Positions 22,979 through 35,600 of a stretch of 64,000 nt of DNA are shown here, piece by piece. Positions within the stretch are counted from its first letter, which is position 1. The number at the start of each line of letters is the position of its first letter. This stretch comes from Aquatica leii (taxonomy: Eukaryota > Arthropoda > Insecta > Coleoptera > Lampyridae), in contig CM069432.1 of NCBI GenBank assembly GCA_035610365.1, positions 73,474,520 to 73,538,519 on the forward strand, read 5' to 3'. A program made the translations under genes and the position numbers. The notes beneath the pieces are model-generated. The model saw nothing but the letters and a program-made list of their open reading frames with translations, was not told where the DNA came from and ran no database searches.

Positions 22979-25015
22979 CAAGGTGTCCGGATTCTTCGAG
23001 TTAAAATACCTCGATATAACTCAACATACCTTAGTTCAATATTGAATAATAAGAGAGATATACAGGTGTTAAAATTGAAAATTAAAAATGGAATTTTCTT
23101 TATAATTCTTACATTTCTAATTGTATTGTTTTGAAAATTCGTGAATAGGGATTTATTAATCTGACAAATATAAAAATGTTTTTGATTTTAAAGTGCCGCA
23201 TAGAGGCCGCTGTTCAGAGAAGCTTTCTTATTTTAAAAACCTAGAACTTTTTGACCGTTACTTTTACACAAATTGTATTACAATAGTATTAAATAATAAC
23301 CCTCTTTTATTTAAATACAGAAATTGATTTTTTCAAGAAATTGATGCGAATTCTCTGCATAATTTCTGGTCTATTTCTTAAATGGTCAACTACATTGAAA
23401 ATTCGGTTATGTAACTCTTGAATATTATCAATTGGTGTTGAATCAACCTTTGATTAAAAAAAACTCTACATAAAAAAGTCACAGGGTGTCATTTCTCCTT
23501 CGGATTCATCGTCCAAGAAATGCTTTATTTAAATATTGTCTAATATTGAGGGTATAATGTGAAGGCACATGAATTATGGTATATCCTTCAACAAGTCCGG
23601 TAAAGTTTCTTGAAGAAAGTGCAAATGACTTTGTCAATTTAATCGAAAATAATATTGCCAATTATTCCTCCCCATACATTAACTTTGAATGTATATTGAT
23701 GATTCACTACTTTGAAGGCGTGCGGATTTTTATCACCATAAACATATTCATTGTGAACGTTAGTTATGCCGTATCTAGTAAAGCAAGCTTCGTCGGTAAA
23801 GAATTTTTGTACTGAAGTTCGCATTATAAATTCGCTGATTTTGAATGAAGTAACAAAAAACTAAATAACTTACACGATCGATCTGTAAAAGATCTACTTT
23901 ATGGATGTGGAAAGGATGTAATAATGGTTCTTTAAAAATTTCGTGAATAGTACTTTTGGCATTTGCTAAGCTGGTTTGTAAATGTCTGGTACTAATTGTT
24001 GGGTCTTCTTCGACTCTATTTAAAACAGCTTCTTCACTATCTACTGTTCTATTTGTCCAGGTTTGACCCTCACCCATTCTGGTTGGTTGACAACTTCTAT
24101 TTTCACGAAGTCGTCTTTCAATATTTGCAAACATTTGATGATTTGGAAATCTTTCATTGTAAACTCGAACACTTCCCCGGCCGTTTTTATTGCAAAATTC
24201 ATAAACTCACTGGAGATGTAAGTATTATTCATTGCGGAAAAGCGATAAGCTTAAAAAAACTTCAGCGGACCACTTTTTAGTTTTTGAATTTTCAATAACG
24301 TCAAAAATGAACTAAGACGTGCAGTGTTATTTTCATTTGTTTACTTTAAGATAGCCATAGAAACAACAAAAAACCTAAGTTTAAATACAAGAAAATGTTT
24401 TTGTTCTTCTTCTACTTATACAACAGTACGTATTAATTAATTCGTTTTGATATCACCAAATTTTATAAAATGCTGCATTAAAGCGTAAAATGTTCAAGAG
24501 ATGATAATCTATGTAATCGTGATCGTCCCGCTAAATATTATTGCGATAATTACAATTTTTGTATAAAATGATTTGAATTAAAAATTGCATATATTAATAA
24601 AATTGCAAATATCTTATAAACAGTTGACTTTAGCGACATTTAGTAAGTATACTTTTTTGTCTAGCGAGGTTTATTGTTTAATGTTATTCTAATAATAAAT
24701 GTGTACGAGTGGCGGTCAAAAAGTTCCACGTTTTTAAAATACGAAAGTTTCTCTGAACAGCGCCCTCAATGCGGCACTTCAAAATCAAAAACATTTTTAT
24801 ACTTGTCACATTAATAACCTTTTCTTCACAAAATTTTTAAAACGAAACAATTCAAACTTAAAGAATAATAAAGAAAACCCAATTGTTAATTTTTAACTTT
24901 AACACTCTGTATCTTATTATTCAATATTGGACTAAGGTATGTTGGGTTGCATCGACGTATTTTAACTCGAAGAATCTGTGGTCTAGCGTTGAACACGGAG
25001 TATCCGGATATCCTG
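22979..25015 (-). mobile_element. Tc1/mariner-superfamily element with ~310-bp inverted ends
   Basis: The ends (CAAGGTGTCCGGAT left, CAGGATATCCGGAT right, inverted) are flanked by TA on both sides, the target of this superfamily. The inverted similarity extends about 310 bp inward on each side (to about 23280 and from about 24710), unusually long for the group. The right arm carries about 26 extra bases just inside its end. The interior holds a decayed transposase on the minus strand. Confidence 0.85.
23600..24235 (-). pseudogene. DUF4817/DDE Tc1-mariner transposase remnant
   Basis: Reading on the minus strand from about 24235, an N-terminal helix-turn-helix region (YEFCNKNGRGSVRVYNERFP, then FANIERRLREN) leads into VEEDPTISTRHLQTSLANA and LLHPFHIHKVDLLQ. 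The start of the catalytic domain follows in a different frame (FFTDEACFTRYGITNVHNEY, then VNVWGGIIGN). The first catalytic aspartate is visible in TDEACF. The C-terminal third is lost or unreadable. At least two frameshifts and a stop are needed to explain it. It is the interior gene of the 22979-25015 element. Confidence 0.8.
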
Positions 25016-25854
25016 TATAATTATGTAGCAACTACATTAATATACAATTTTTATTGGTTTTAATTTTAATATCTATTATTATACCATGGATCCTTTAATT
25101 TAAATTTTTGTTTTATTTAGATGATGCTATAGTTTAACTTATTGAGCATAGATGAATTATTTTCATTTCATCTTTCAGGATACTTACTCTCAATTCATAT
25201 ATTATAATTTACCAGAATCATTTAGTGATTCTTGACTGTGTTCTGCTAGAAGTTTTTTGCATTAACGATTTCTTTTACATTTCGTCTTCAATTTAGATAA
25301 AATAAGTTGTAAAATTTAATTAAAAAAAGATTTAACTTCTGTTATTTTGTATTTTAAATTTGCTTTTGTCATTTAAAATAACGACAAATAGATAAGTAAT
25401 AGTATACCATAAAAATTTTTTGTGTTTCCTAACTATGTATTTAAGAGAAATGTAGTGTTTTTTACTAGAAACATTACTGATTCCAATATAAAATAATAGT
25501 TTTAGTATTTTTTTGGGCGATATGATTTGTGACTTATACACATGACAACACCGTTTTGAACATTCGTAGTATATAGAAAGATCAGGTCGAGTTAACACGT
25601 GATATGCAATTCTCGAATGTTTGAGGGAAACAAACAAACCTTACAATAAATTATAAGAGTCTCAATTAAACCACGATATAGTGATTTAGTCTTCGATGTT
25701 TAATTACTGAAGTAAATATCCAGAGGTGTGCACTATAGGACTTACCTTTATGGCTGCACTGTCACCTTTGTTTTGAAATTTTAACTTTTGTGGTATCCGA
25801 AAAAAAATTTAGTTAAACAATTTATACGAAATGTTTTTTATGGTGAAAACCTTT
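25016..25854. other. Non-coding DNA
   Basis: No gene. At 25723 a CAGAGGTGTGCAC string resembles a hAT end, but no partner end or duplication was found. The minus-strand frame at 25332-25637 is AT-rich and matches nothing I know. Confidence 0.4.
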
Positions 25855-26340
25855 TATGGTGGCGCTAGTTTTAGAAGAGTTCGAGATTTGTTTTCCATTA
25901 ATTTTAATAGTACAATACCATCCGTCAGTAGTATTAAAAAATATGTACAAAAATTTAAAAGATGTGCAATTATTTTGCAAGAATCGGAACAGAGAAGTGG
26001 TATGTAATAATATTTTCAATAAAGTAAAATATTCTAAAATAACGATGTCACAGGAAATCGACAAATTGTTGAAGAAGAGCGTGTTTTGGCGATTTTTGCT
26101 GTGGACGAAGAAATTAGAAATATGCGTTTTGCTATAAAATGCAAAAGCGCGCGAACAGTGATCGTCTATTTCTGTCGTCAGCGTGTTTCACTGACCACTG
26201 TACTTTTACTTTAAATAATGAACCAGACATTCAAAACGCGCGATATTGGGCTCAGAAAAACCCTAATGTTAATATTTCTACCAGAACTCAACGTTTCTGA
26301 ATGACAGGCAGTGGGCTAACGTAAGAAATTGTTTCTACAA
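25855..26340 (+). pseudogene. Decayed DUF4817/DDE Tc1-mariner transposase fragment
   Basis: Several conserved blocks appear in shifting frames on the plus strand: NRQIVEEERVLAIFAVDEE (about 26053-26110) and ARYWAQKNPNVNISTRTQRF (about 26240-26297), the latter corresponding to the HYWA-NPH segment after the first catalytic aspartate. The frame at 25856-26137 runs through part of this but is mostly in the wrong register. Inverted ends were not found. It is older than the copy at 22979. Confidence 0.55.
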
Positions 26341-27738
26341 TATATTAGGGTATTGCGGCAGATTATTTGAATATTTAATATAATTTATTGTTTAGTTACT
26401 ATTATTTCTTAAATTTTTAATAAAAACATTGTTATACTTGCTACTTACTTGCTGTTTTATTATAAAACTAATGCTAAAAACCTAACTAACAGTTGAATAC
26501 ACCCGTTGACTGCCTATGTTCGACTTTGAGAGTGGACTCTCGGTATAGGCCAATGAGGTATACGAATTCGGTTCAGTTTTATTTTGTGTTTCCCTATTTC
26601 ATCCGGGCAAGAAAACTATCGTGTATGTTAAGCGTTTTGTAGCGTTTGAATTACATTTGACAATTTTAGTTTTGTCAATTTTAGTTGCTTAAAGTGAATT
26701 TAATAATAAATTTAATAATCTTAACTTATCTATAATACAAGGGTTTATTTTATAAACGGAAAGAGGTAAAAAATAATCTTGCGGTCACCGTAAAAAAGTA
26801 ATAATAAGTAGAATGCCATTTAAAAATTATATTCACTCAATAGTAAAGACGTTTGGAAGCGTGTGGCATGTGTGGAAAATTAGTTTTTTAAATAATTACT
26901 TTATATAGTATGAATTTCGATTAAAAACTTACTGCAAAACCATAAATGTTATTTTTAGGTAGTAGTTCCATTACATTTAAGAAGTTGATTTAAGTTAACT
27001 AAATTTATTTAATAATAATTATTATTTTTAATTATATGTATTTTTAGTTTAAGAAATATGCCAGTTGTTTTCGTACAAGGTTTAGTTTTACTTCTACCTT
27101 TCAAACGTGGTCGACCTTACTCATTTTTGCCCGAAAGCATTTTCTCCAGTTAGTATATTATATCTCATTAGTATAGGTATATCTTCAAACTAACAAATTA
27201 TAATAACAAAATAATGTAATTATATATGTGGTCTTCGTGGATAAATTTATACAACGAGTCGCAAAATATTTCAGTTAAAATTGTTAAACACATTAATACT
27301 TTACTAAAGATGCTCCCACAAAACAACCAAATTAGCGCTGATAACCAAACATCAAATGACAATGTTAAGTTAAAAAGAAATTCTACGGGTTAAATTTAGA
27401 TACTAATTCGAAACTGGACAGTAATTAAATAATTCTTATAAAAATAAAGGAGAGTACATAAAACATAAAAAAATTAATTAAACAATTTACGATTTAATAT
27501 AACAACCACAAGTAAAATTATGAACGGCAGCCATCACGGAAACAATCATAATAATACAAGGTGACTGTAACTTAAAAAACTACAATTCTTAAATTTTAGG
27601 TTTAGAAGAAAGGCACTGAATAGAACTTTTACGTCCTGTTCAACAAAAATCTACCTAAATTAACTGGTAACGCCACTTTTGTATACATTTTTTTTCTGGT
27701 TTTCTGAAAATCAAATTCACTCCAGTTTAATGTTTATC
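26341..27738. other. Non-coding DNA with weak exon-like strings
   Basis: Mostly featureless. A 27-codon ATG frame (27310) after a TATTTCAG acceptor-like string, and an ATG frame at 27524 ending in AAG then GTGACT, could be small exons, but neither has independent support. Confidence 0.3.
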
Positions 27739-27751
27739 TTTGTAGCCAAAT

Positions 27752-28130
27752 ACTTTATATTAACCGAAGTGATTATAAGAATCTTCCAAAAAGATTTCAA
27801 TCAGTTAACCTTTTCCTATTTTTTAAAAAGGATCATTCGCTGTAGAGGAAAGGCAACAATAAAAGAAACCTTTACTTAAGGCGAAGTCTCGTTGCCATTT
27901 ATTTAATAATTTTTTATAAAAATATTATATATATAATGTATATAATTTTTACGGTTATTATAAGTATTGCAATGTTTTTTAATTTTATTATTATTAATAA
28001 TTGTTGACTGGTCTGATGAAGTTGAGCGCTTATACTAACGAAACCTCGCCTTAACAAGCAACGGTTTGCTTCATTGTTACGCTTTCTCCACAGCGAAGGA
28101 CCCTATTTTAAAATAGGAAAAAAGGAACTG
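27752..28130 (+). mobile_element. Short hammerhead-bearing foldback insert with 13-bp TSD
   Basis: Perfect 13-bp repeats TTTGTAGCCAAAT (27739-27751 and 28131-28143) flank a 379-bp insert. Its two arms (about 27804-27895 and 28036-28130) are inverted copies with roughly 80% identity (for example TTCGCTGTAGAG against TTCGCTGTGGAG inverted). Between them is an AT-rich spacer ending in a hammerhead-like core. Size, long target duplication and inverted arms mirror the Penelope-like element at 41258. Confidence 0.7.
28010..28048 (+). ncRNA. Hammerhead-ribozyme-like motif (degenerate stem II)
   Basis: CTGATGA (28013-28019) and GAAAC (28040-28044) carry the invariant core bases in the right order, with CTC after GAAAC as a possible cleavage triplet. 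Stem II between them pairs weakly (GTTG with TAAC plus mismatches), so activity is doubtful. Confidence 0.4.
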
Positions 28131-28143
28131 TTTGTAGCCAAAT

Positions 28144-29270
28144 TTATGTCAGTTATTGTGATTTATTGATTGTCCTTGCAAAACACGTTAAGGATGGTTT
28201 CAAGTTTGAAGGTAAAATTTGAGTGTGTGGTATAAACACTGACTGTGATAAGGTGTACCTAGTCTAATATCACTGTAGGACAAACAAACTGTTTTTATAA
28301 TAATTAAAGCCAAATAATTGTTTATTGTTAAGTAAATACTACAAAAACTTGTGATTCTTCTAAGATTGAAAAATTCTTATTTTTCATTAGATTTAACTGA
28401 GATTAATGTTCATTCAAAGCTTATACATATTACCATCACATTAAATTAACATTTGAATGTCTATTTTTTTACATTTAGCTGGAATCTAGTTTAAAAATTT
28501 TTAACAACCTATTTTTAAGAATTCTGCGAACGTATATTTAAAAGAATATGTTTAAAATTATATTTAGTGTACTAAGTTCAACGAATCTAAAAAAAAGTTT
28601 TCAGCATAACATTTTATAAAGTTTTGAAAAAAAACCGCTTAGGTAGAAAGGCCATTAGTCAGTTTTTAAATTTATTCTATGAAGTGTTAAATCTTTGTTT
28701 TTTTCTCAGATATAATGATTAACAGATGTTTGGTCTTATAATAATTAAGTTATGAGCAAAAGAATGTAATACAAACTGTTGTTCTATTGAATTTATGACT
28801 TAAATGTAAATAGTATAATTTTTTGAAATTTAATCTTGATTTTGCACAGCACGATTATGCGCAGGCGTATATCAAATTTATTTGCAACCTTTTAATTTGT
28901 TAGGGTAGGTCAGAAAATGCGCTTTCGCTGGTTATTTATTCTGACTGGGTTTAATTAGTGTATATTTGTTTACGATTTCAAAACTATCAATTCTATTTGA
29001 AACTAATCTGTTTTAAGGCAGTTATCGAACCTTTTTTCTGCATCTACATTATCATCAAACAAAAATTGTTGTTCCGGAAACATAAGGACAACGAACCAGA
29101 AAATGTTTTAGCGCACTAAACGCGAATTTTAAAACATCGATCTATTTTATGATGACACAGTACGTGTCAATAAATGTGTACGGTTGATTGAAAATAAAAA
29201 ATTTAGTACGAATTACACAATGAGGAGGTTAGTAAACTAACGATTAGGGGTAACAAAAGCATTCCGCATG
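28144..29270. other. Non-coding DNA
   Basis: Nothing recognisable beyond AT-rich sequence. Confidence 0.5.
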
Positions 29271-29573
29271 CGTATGAACATAATTTCAACGCCTACGTTC
29301 CGATTCCATCCATGGTAATCATTGCACCACCGTCGCCGCCGTCTTTGACAGTTATTTTCAGGACGAGTGTTTAGTGCAAGTGTCATATTTTAATGCTAAC
29401 ATCTCCCACGTTGTATTTAATTGTAGTTATTTATAGTTCAGTGTATATAAGAATAATTTTTGTAAAAACTGAGTAATTAACATGTAAATGGGTGTACCGG
29501 CTTTTTGTTGTTTTTCTCACTATGTTTACAAGTGTGTAAATTATTCTATAATTTCAATGGTGTTGATTATAGT

Positions 29574-29650
29574 ATGATGATGGTGGAGAAAGTGGAAGGT
29601 TTCCTTATGTATCGGAAACCAGTATACAGAATTTTTCAGTATTTAGAGAC
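29574..29650 (+). CDS. Candidate host first coding exon
   Basis: Three tandem ATG codons open a 25-codon segment (MMMVEKVEGFLMYRKPVYRI, then FQYLE) that ends at the strong splice donor AC|GTAAGT, leaving phase 2. Composition is more protein-like than the surroundings. About 250 bases upstream is a locally GC-rich patch (CCACCGTCGCCGCCG) that could belong to a promoter or leader. I do not recognise the peptide. No matching acceptor exon is identifiable in the window, which would be expected if the next intron is long. This is the best host-gene candidate in the window, but it rests on splice consensus and frame alone. Confidence 0.35.
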
Positions 29651-31039
29651 GTAAGTGCATCCCTTAAATATATTGTTTTATATACTTACTTTTTAAATTT
29701 CACTGAATACAGCTTTAAAAATAATGCTTATTGAGAATAATTTCTTTTAATGAATTCTATATGTAAAATTTCTAGAACTTTATTGTCACTGCGGTAATCT
29801 ATTTTAACAATTTGAGGTAAACGCACAATCCGCAAAATATCAAACGTTGACGTAAACTTTTACACATACTTTTTTAATTTACTGCATAACATATTGTTTC
29901 GAGGTAACCAAATAGTGATCGATCACGTGCAATTAAATAAAAATGACGTGAAATGTTTAATTAATTCGACATAAAGGACAGCCACTGTCCCCTACAAACA
30001 GAATGTCCGCTTCCGCTTAAAGAATATGTCGGAGGAAATTACCAGTGAGTAAATTTACCTTAATTAACGAATACTAACAATAGATATTCAATCATTGAAT
30101 GTATTTTACTTTTTGCATATTTTCAATTCACACAAATGCGTGTAAACAATAAACATTTGCAAATCAATTTTATACAAGAATGTATTTATATAAATGACTA
30201 ATACCGCAACTGTTGGGATTTCCGGATAATACTAGAACCACAGATTTGGATTTATTTTGGGTAATCTGAATTAGCTATGTTAATGTATCCTAAGTACACA
30301 AAAAATTATTTTGAATTAATGGGGAAACAATTTTTATCGGACGTAAAGCTATTAAAGTAAACACGCATTGGTTTAAACTACCTACCTATTCACCCTATTT
30401 CTAGGTACTTTACAGTGATCTGGAAATTGTTTCTCAAATTTACATTTAACATTTTGGTCACGCGAACGTATTTCCACGATAACCTTAAATCACTCTAATG
30501 CAGTATCTTCTGCAGTTATTTTTGTCGTTATAAATGAAACGTTTTCTTTATCGTTCATTTAAAGACATGCTTAAAAAATATGTGTTAATTATAAATGTAC
30601 ACAACATACGTCAAGATAGTCTATCAAATATATTATTAATTATTTCGGAAAATATAAAATGCCTAAATTTTACAGCATAGTAAAATTATTTCATTTTAAC
30701 TGTCATTTTTAAATACGAATAGGAAATAGTAATCATATTTTCTTTCTGTTGGTTTACTTTTAATGATTGCTTTCAAATTTAAATGATTTCTAGTTATCAA
30801 AAAATATTTGTTAAACGACTTGGCCTAAGTCGTCAGTTGTATTTATTTTGATGTAGTGTGCATGCTATCAATTTTAAGTTATTGGTTTGAATCACAGATA
30901 ATTTGTCCACAGTGTAGGATACGAAATCGCTCAGCATTTACTATTAGTTTAATTGAAAGTTTTCGTTTTTGCAGCAGACGGTACTATTTCATTGGAATAT
31001 ATTTACCTACTCTTTCGATGGACTAAAAAATATTTAGAA
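29651..31039. other. Non-coding DNA
   Basis: AT-rich with no supported feature. If the 29574 exon is real this is intron. Confidence 0.5.
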
Positions 31040-31054
31040 AGTACAAACAAATGT

Positions 31055-31210
31055 TAATGTAATAGTGAAGGCTTCCACGGCCGGAATCTATACTAACATT
31101 AGAATGTCTTCCGGGTTTGGGCCGTGTCATAGTTGCAACCGAAGCTGCCAACGTTGGCAGCTTCGGTTGCAACTATGACACGGCCCAAACCCGGAAGACA
31201 TTCTAATGTT
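31055..31210. mobile_element. 156-bp insert with 15-bp TSD containing a perfect 124-bp palindrome
   Basis: Identical 15-bp repeats AGTACAAACAAATGT (31040-31054 and 31211-31225) flank the insert. Positions 31091-31214 form a perfect palindrome of 62-base arms with no spacer, centred on GCCAAC|GTTGGC. The right arm's last four bases overlap the target duplication. A unique 36-base leader containing CTTCCACGGCCGG precedes it. It is GC-rich compared with its surroundings. I infer a PLE-derived terminal fragment joined head to head during insertion. Confidence 0.75.
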
Positions 31211-31225
31211 AGTACAAACAAATGT

Positions 31226-32040
31226 ACCCACAATTTGTTCAAAATTGATTTTAAATATGTAATGGTGAATGTTGATTTTTGGCGATTATGTCTTGTCTTG
31301 ATTTGTCTCCTTTAAGTATTGGTTTATAGGATAATGTATACAGGATAGCGAAAACACTTTTTTCTTTTACAAGTAGTAAACACTGTACATATACTCTGCA
31401 ATTGCTCATCTTGTACTAAATTCTACATAGATTTCTGTCACCTGAAACAAACAATATTGTACCAATCGAGTTCTCTTGAAGCACATTTATTTTATACTAA
31501 TTCATTCTATTGTTACTGCAGTCTATTTATCCGGATGGTTTGTTTGTCAAGGTTTGTATGAAATAAAAGAAAATCCTTATATTTATAATGCTCTAACTAA
31601 AACTGTTGGTATCCGTAGAGTGTACATATCGTATTTGCTATGGTGCTTCTATAGAATCAATAGAGTTTTTTTGAAATTAAGTAGATATCTTTTATAATGT
31701 TCAAAATTCTGTAAAGTGTAAGATGGGTGGAAATTAACATATAATTTGGGTCATATGTATTGAACACCAACAGACTTTGACAAATTTGATTTTATTTTAC
31801 ATTGCGCAACATACTTTGTATTAAGTTTTGACATACCTCTTGCAAAATGTTTGAATTTATTAAAAAAATTGTTTTTATTTCTGTTTTGCTATTTTCGTTT
31901 TCAATCTTCATCAGGTTCAAATTTAAACTTTAATTTTATTACTCTTAGATACCTCTGGATTGGGACATTAAATAGTTGAAACTATGAAAAATATTTTGAA
32001 GCACATTTTTTTAAGAAGTGTTAAAAAGAAAACTTTTAAA
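31226..32040. other. Non-coding DNA
   Basis: No supported gene. The frame at 31476-31697 has no family match and looks like chance. Confidence 0.4.
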
Positions 32041-32043
32041 TGA

Positions 32044-32560
32044 AGGGGTTAACTGCAGGAAGAAATCATGTACACCATATTTCAAACTTCATCGATAATT
32101 TGTAATACTTCATGAACTTCACTAATAATTCATAGTACTTCGTGTACTTCACTAATAATTCATGGTACTTCATGTACTTCACTAATAATTCATAGTACTT
32201 CATGTACTTTTTGAATAATTCATAATATTTTATCTATGAAATTTTAAGGAATTTAATAAAAATAAAGACGTAAATTGTTGAAATGTTATTAGTATTGTCA
32301 TAAAATAAAGAAATAAACAATCAAACTTCAACATATAAGAAATTTAAAAAAAAATGAAACTAGAATATTGTTGTAACTGTTATTGCTATTTAAAAATACA
32401 GATTTCGGAAGACATCTACATAGCTCGCCTCATAATTTTATAAACCTTGTTTATGTTATTGCGGTAGTTTGTATTAATAGTAAATTGTTCACTAACTATT
32501 ATACGTATCTTAAAATACATTCTTTATTTACTACCTCTAATCAGGTACTCTAGGCCAAAA
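32044..32560. mobile_element. Truncated copy of the 18866-20853 transposon family
   Basis: It opens with AAGGGGTTAACTGCAGG and GTACACC, then an array of TACTTCATGTACTTCACTAA-like units (32100-32225). It continues as an inverted relative of 20380-20853, including CTTTATTTTATGACAATACT and the later CTACATAGCTCGC region. The opposite end is missing. The match skips the transposase-bearing interior of the 18866 copy. Confidence 0.75.
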
Positions 32561-35500
32561 GAACATATTCAGTTCTTTTTTTTTATTTCATTTTTACAGA
32601 ATTAGACAATTGGTTCGTTATGCATCCTATATACTTATTATCATTACCATTATCCCTCGTTTTAAATATTTCCTCAATACATCATTATTTGTGCTTTACA
32701 AAGTTTTCAGTTTCTGTTGCAACTCACCGAATCATTATATTATACCTTCCATATTTCAAAGTAAGTATAATGTATTCGGTGTTTTAAGATTATTCTTGAG
32801 GAAGATGCACGAATGACGAAGAATTCTTATAGTAATTTTAGTAATTTACGTAACAAGCGTCGAAAGCATAACGAACGTTAATGCGACCCGAGGTGCTATG
32901 AAACTTTCAACGAGAGTAACGTATATTATTTTTTGTATCGCTCTTTGCAAAATCATATTTTTTAAAAATAGTTTTAAAAAAACACCAGAAATATAATGTT
33001 GGTACTACACTTATTACTAAATCTGTCAAATTTGACTAATTTTAATATCTTTTTTTTAAATTTTAACTGAATTTTAAGATTTTTAAAATGACTTCCACTT
33101 ATCGCATATTCATTCTAATATAATAATTGACTTTAAAAACTTAGTTTTATGTGGATTTCTAATTTTCATTTTGTCACACTAGAGCTGTTTTCGCCAATTA
33201 CGTAACTATACTAACGAATAAATAGCAGCACAAAAAAGTCTACTACATAAATCGATATTTATAAATAAGTCATTTAAATAAATTATGTAATTTATTATAC
33301 AAACTTTAGTAGTTTAGTTTATTGATCTACTATATAATTTTAGAACAATTTTTGAATGTGTATTATTCATATTTTTTTGGTTTATAATCTTCTATTTTTT
33401 ACAAGACGTTTCCTTACCATTCCATGCTAGCAAATTTTATTGAGATCAATTTTTAACTGACTATTTTTGTCATTTTATTTATTATATTTTTAGGAGTGCT
33501 TGATACAAATGAATAATGTTGTATTTTAGAAAAATGTTATATCTACTTATACTTTATACTTTTTATTTAATCAATACCAAAAGTTGAATTTTTGACTTTT
33601 TATTTTTTACGCGTTTATTAAAAACTCAGTGGAATAAATTGATTTAAATATTTGATCGTTGCGATGTGTTTGGAAAAACTACGATAAACGCAAGTTGCAT
33701 TTAAATTATTGTATTGGATTCAACACATTTATTAGCAAATAAGTCCTACAGTTCAAGAGCGGACGTGTGCAGATGAATAAAAATTAAAATCTTAAAATTT
33801 TTATAATATAGTAACGATAGAAAATGGATTGTCATAAATGAGCTTTTATGTTTTATGCTGATTAAGTAATTACCGTATTAGATTTGATGCAAAACTAAAA
33901 TTGTAGAGTATTGGAGCCATTTAAAAATTCAATTTAATTTAAATTTACAATATAATAAGCATGTAATGATTATTAAACTAGTAAAAACTGAAAATACAGT
34001 ACAAATCCATTTTCTAATTCTAGCACTAATTACACAGTTTTGTTCAATCAACTATACACTATAACGTCTTCAGTTGATAAAAAAACATAAACCTTAACAG
34101 AACTGGAAGAAAGGTATGATATATTCTTGTGATAAAGAATACGTTGAAAACACTCATCCTAGATAGTAACATCCGGAAAGTGATTTCTTTTATATGTTTG
34201 GGCGAGGAAGTACATTGAAGAGATAAGTAAAACTACAGAAAATTGTTATCAGTTTAGGCAAAGGGACATTGACATATGTTCTATCCACGCATCGTTTTAA
34301 CTTGGACAATTGATACGGTTTTTGCAGTAGTCAATCATGATTTCTTTTTTGGTATTTTGTTAACATAGAATTATAGCGTACTTATTGTATATTTGTAACA
34401 GGTTTCCCTCGTCAATCATTAATTGGGTTAAGGTCTAGTAATTTATATGTAAAATTAATTATTTGGTTTTAGGTTTAATTGTTTTTACACAACTAATGTA
34501 TTTCAAGGTTTTTTTACTACTTGATATATGTCTATTTAATATTAAAACTAATAAGAAGGTTTCAAATAGGAAATCTAATAGGTGTCATTATTTACAAACA
34601 GTGTGTAATAATTTCTGATATCTTAAATTTGAATCAACAGAAAGAATATTAAGAAGAAAACAAGTATCGATCGTATCTTGCTTAAACAGTTCGATTAACA
34701 CTAGCTTAATAAAAAACTATGTAGAGAATTTATGCATAATAATATAAAATCAGATCGCTAACTGTAATTACGACTTTATAAAATTACACCTGCAGCTTTC
34801 AAGCCGAGAAGACAAACCATAGGTAATTCGTTTAACGAATATGACCATCACATGCTTATGTGTTCCCTACATTTAAAATAAGCTCTTGTTGTGTTAGCAT
34901 GACAGGAAGTCGTGTTAATTGAGCATAATAGGGTGTTAAAATTTTACTTTTATTAATTCTAACACTTACTATAAATTTTGTGTGTTTTCATTGTAAATAT
35001 TGTTAAATTAGGGGAATTGCTTTGTTCTCGGTTACTTTCTTTGTTTAGAACTTGCAGGAAAATGAACACATTTTGTATATAAAAATAAAACTAGACAAAA
35101 AACGTTTTTTTTTACTATTTTAGATTATTTATACGTTTTTGTTTAATCGTACAAGCGTAGTAACCGCCGCGTATTGATTTTATTTATCTCAAATTATATA
35201 CGTATTGGAGTTTGGTGTAAACATTGGTATTTAATAGAATTCGGCTCAACTTTTTCTAAATTTTACTTTGAGATTTTATAAAAAATTAAAATGTTAATTC
35301 CATACATGATATTTTAATATAAGTGTAGTGTTTCAAACACTTAACATGGAATACCGAACCAAAACCCAATTTTTTTAAAATATATGAGCAAAAGGACTAA
35401 ATTGGTTTGGTCTTTGAAATATTAGTCTTGGGCAATGGCAAAGTAATATAGGAAACGCTGATTTCATTATTGTATTTATTTAAGTCAACAAAATAAACAC

Positions 35501-35600
35501 CAAATACGAGACAAGAAATAATTGCACACAGCGATTATATGAACCTTACTTTACGGCCTAAAATTTCGATATCTCTGTAGAATTTTTTGGACTTGTTACG
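32561..35600. other. Non-coding DNA
   Basis: AT-rich; no coding domain, array or transposon end seen. Confidence 0.5.

Noticed and set aside
23996-24280. 94-codon plus-strand open frame
   Set aside because: Antisense shadow of the Tc1/mariner transposase remnant.
25723-25740. Possible hAT end CAGAGGTGTGCAC
   Set aside because: No inverted partner and no 8-bp duplication within a reasonable distance.
31133-31315. 60-codon open frame
   Set aside because: Its first part is one arm of the perfect palindrome; no protein-like signal.
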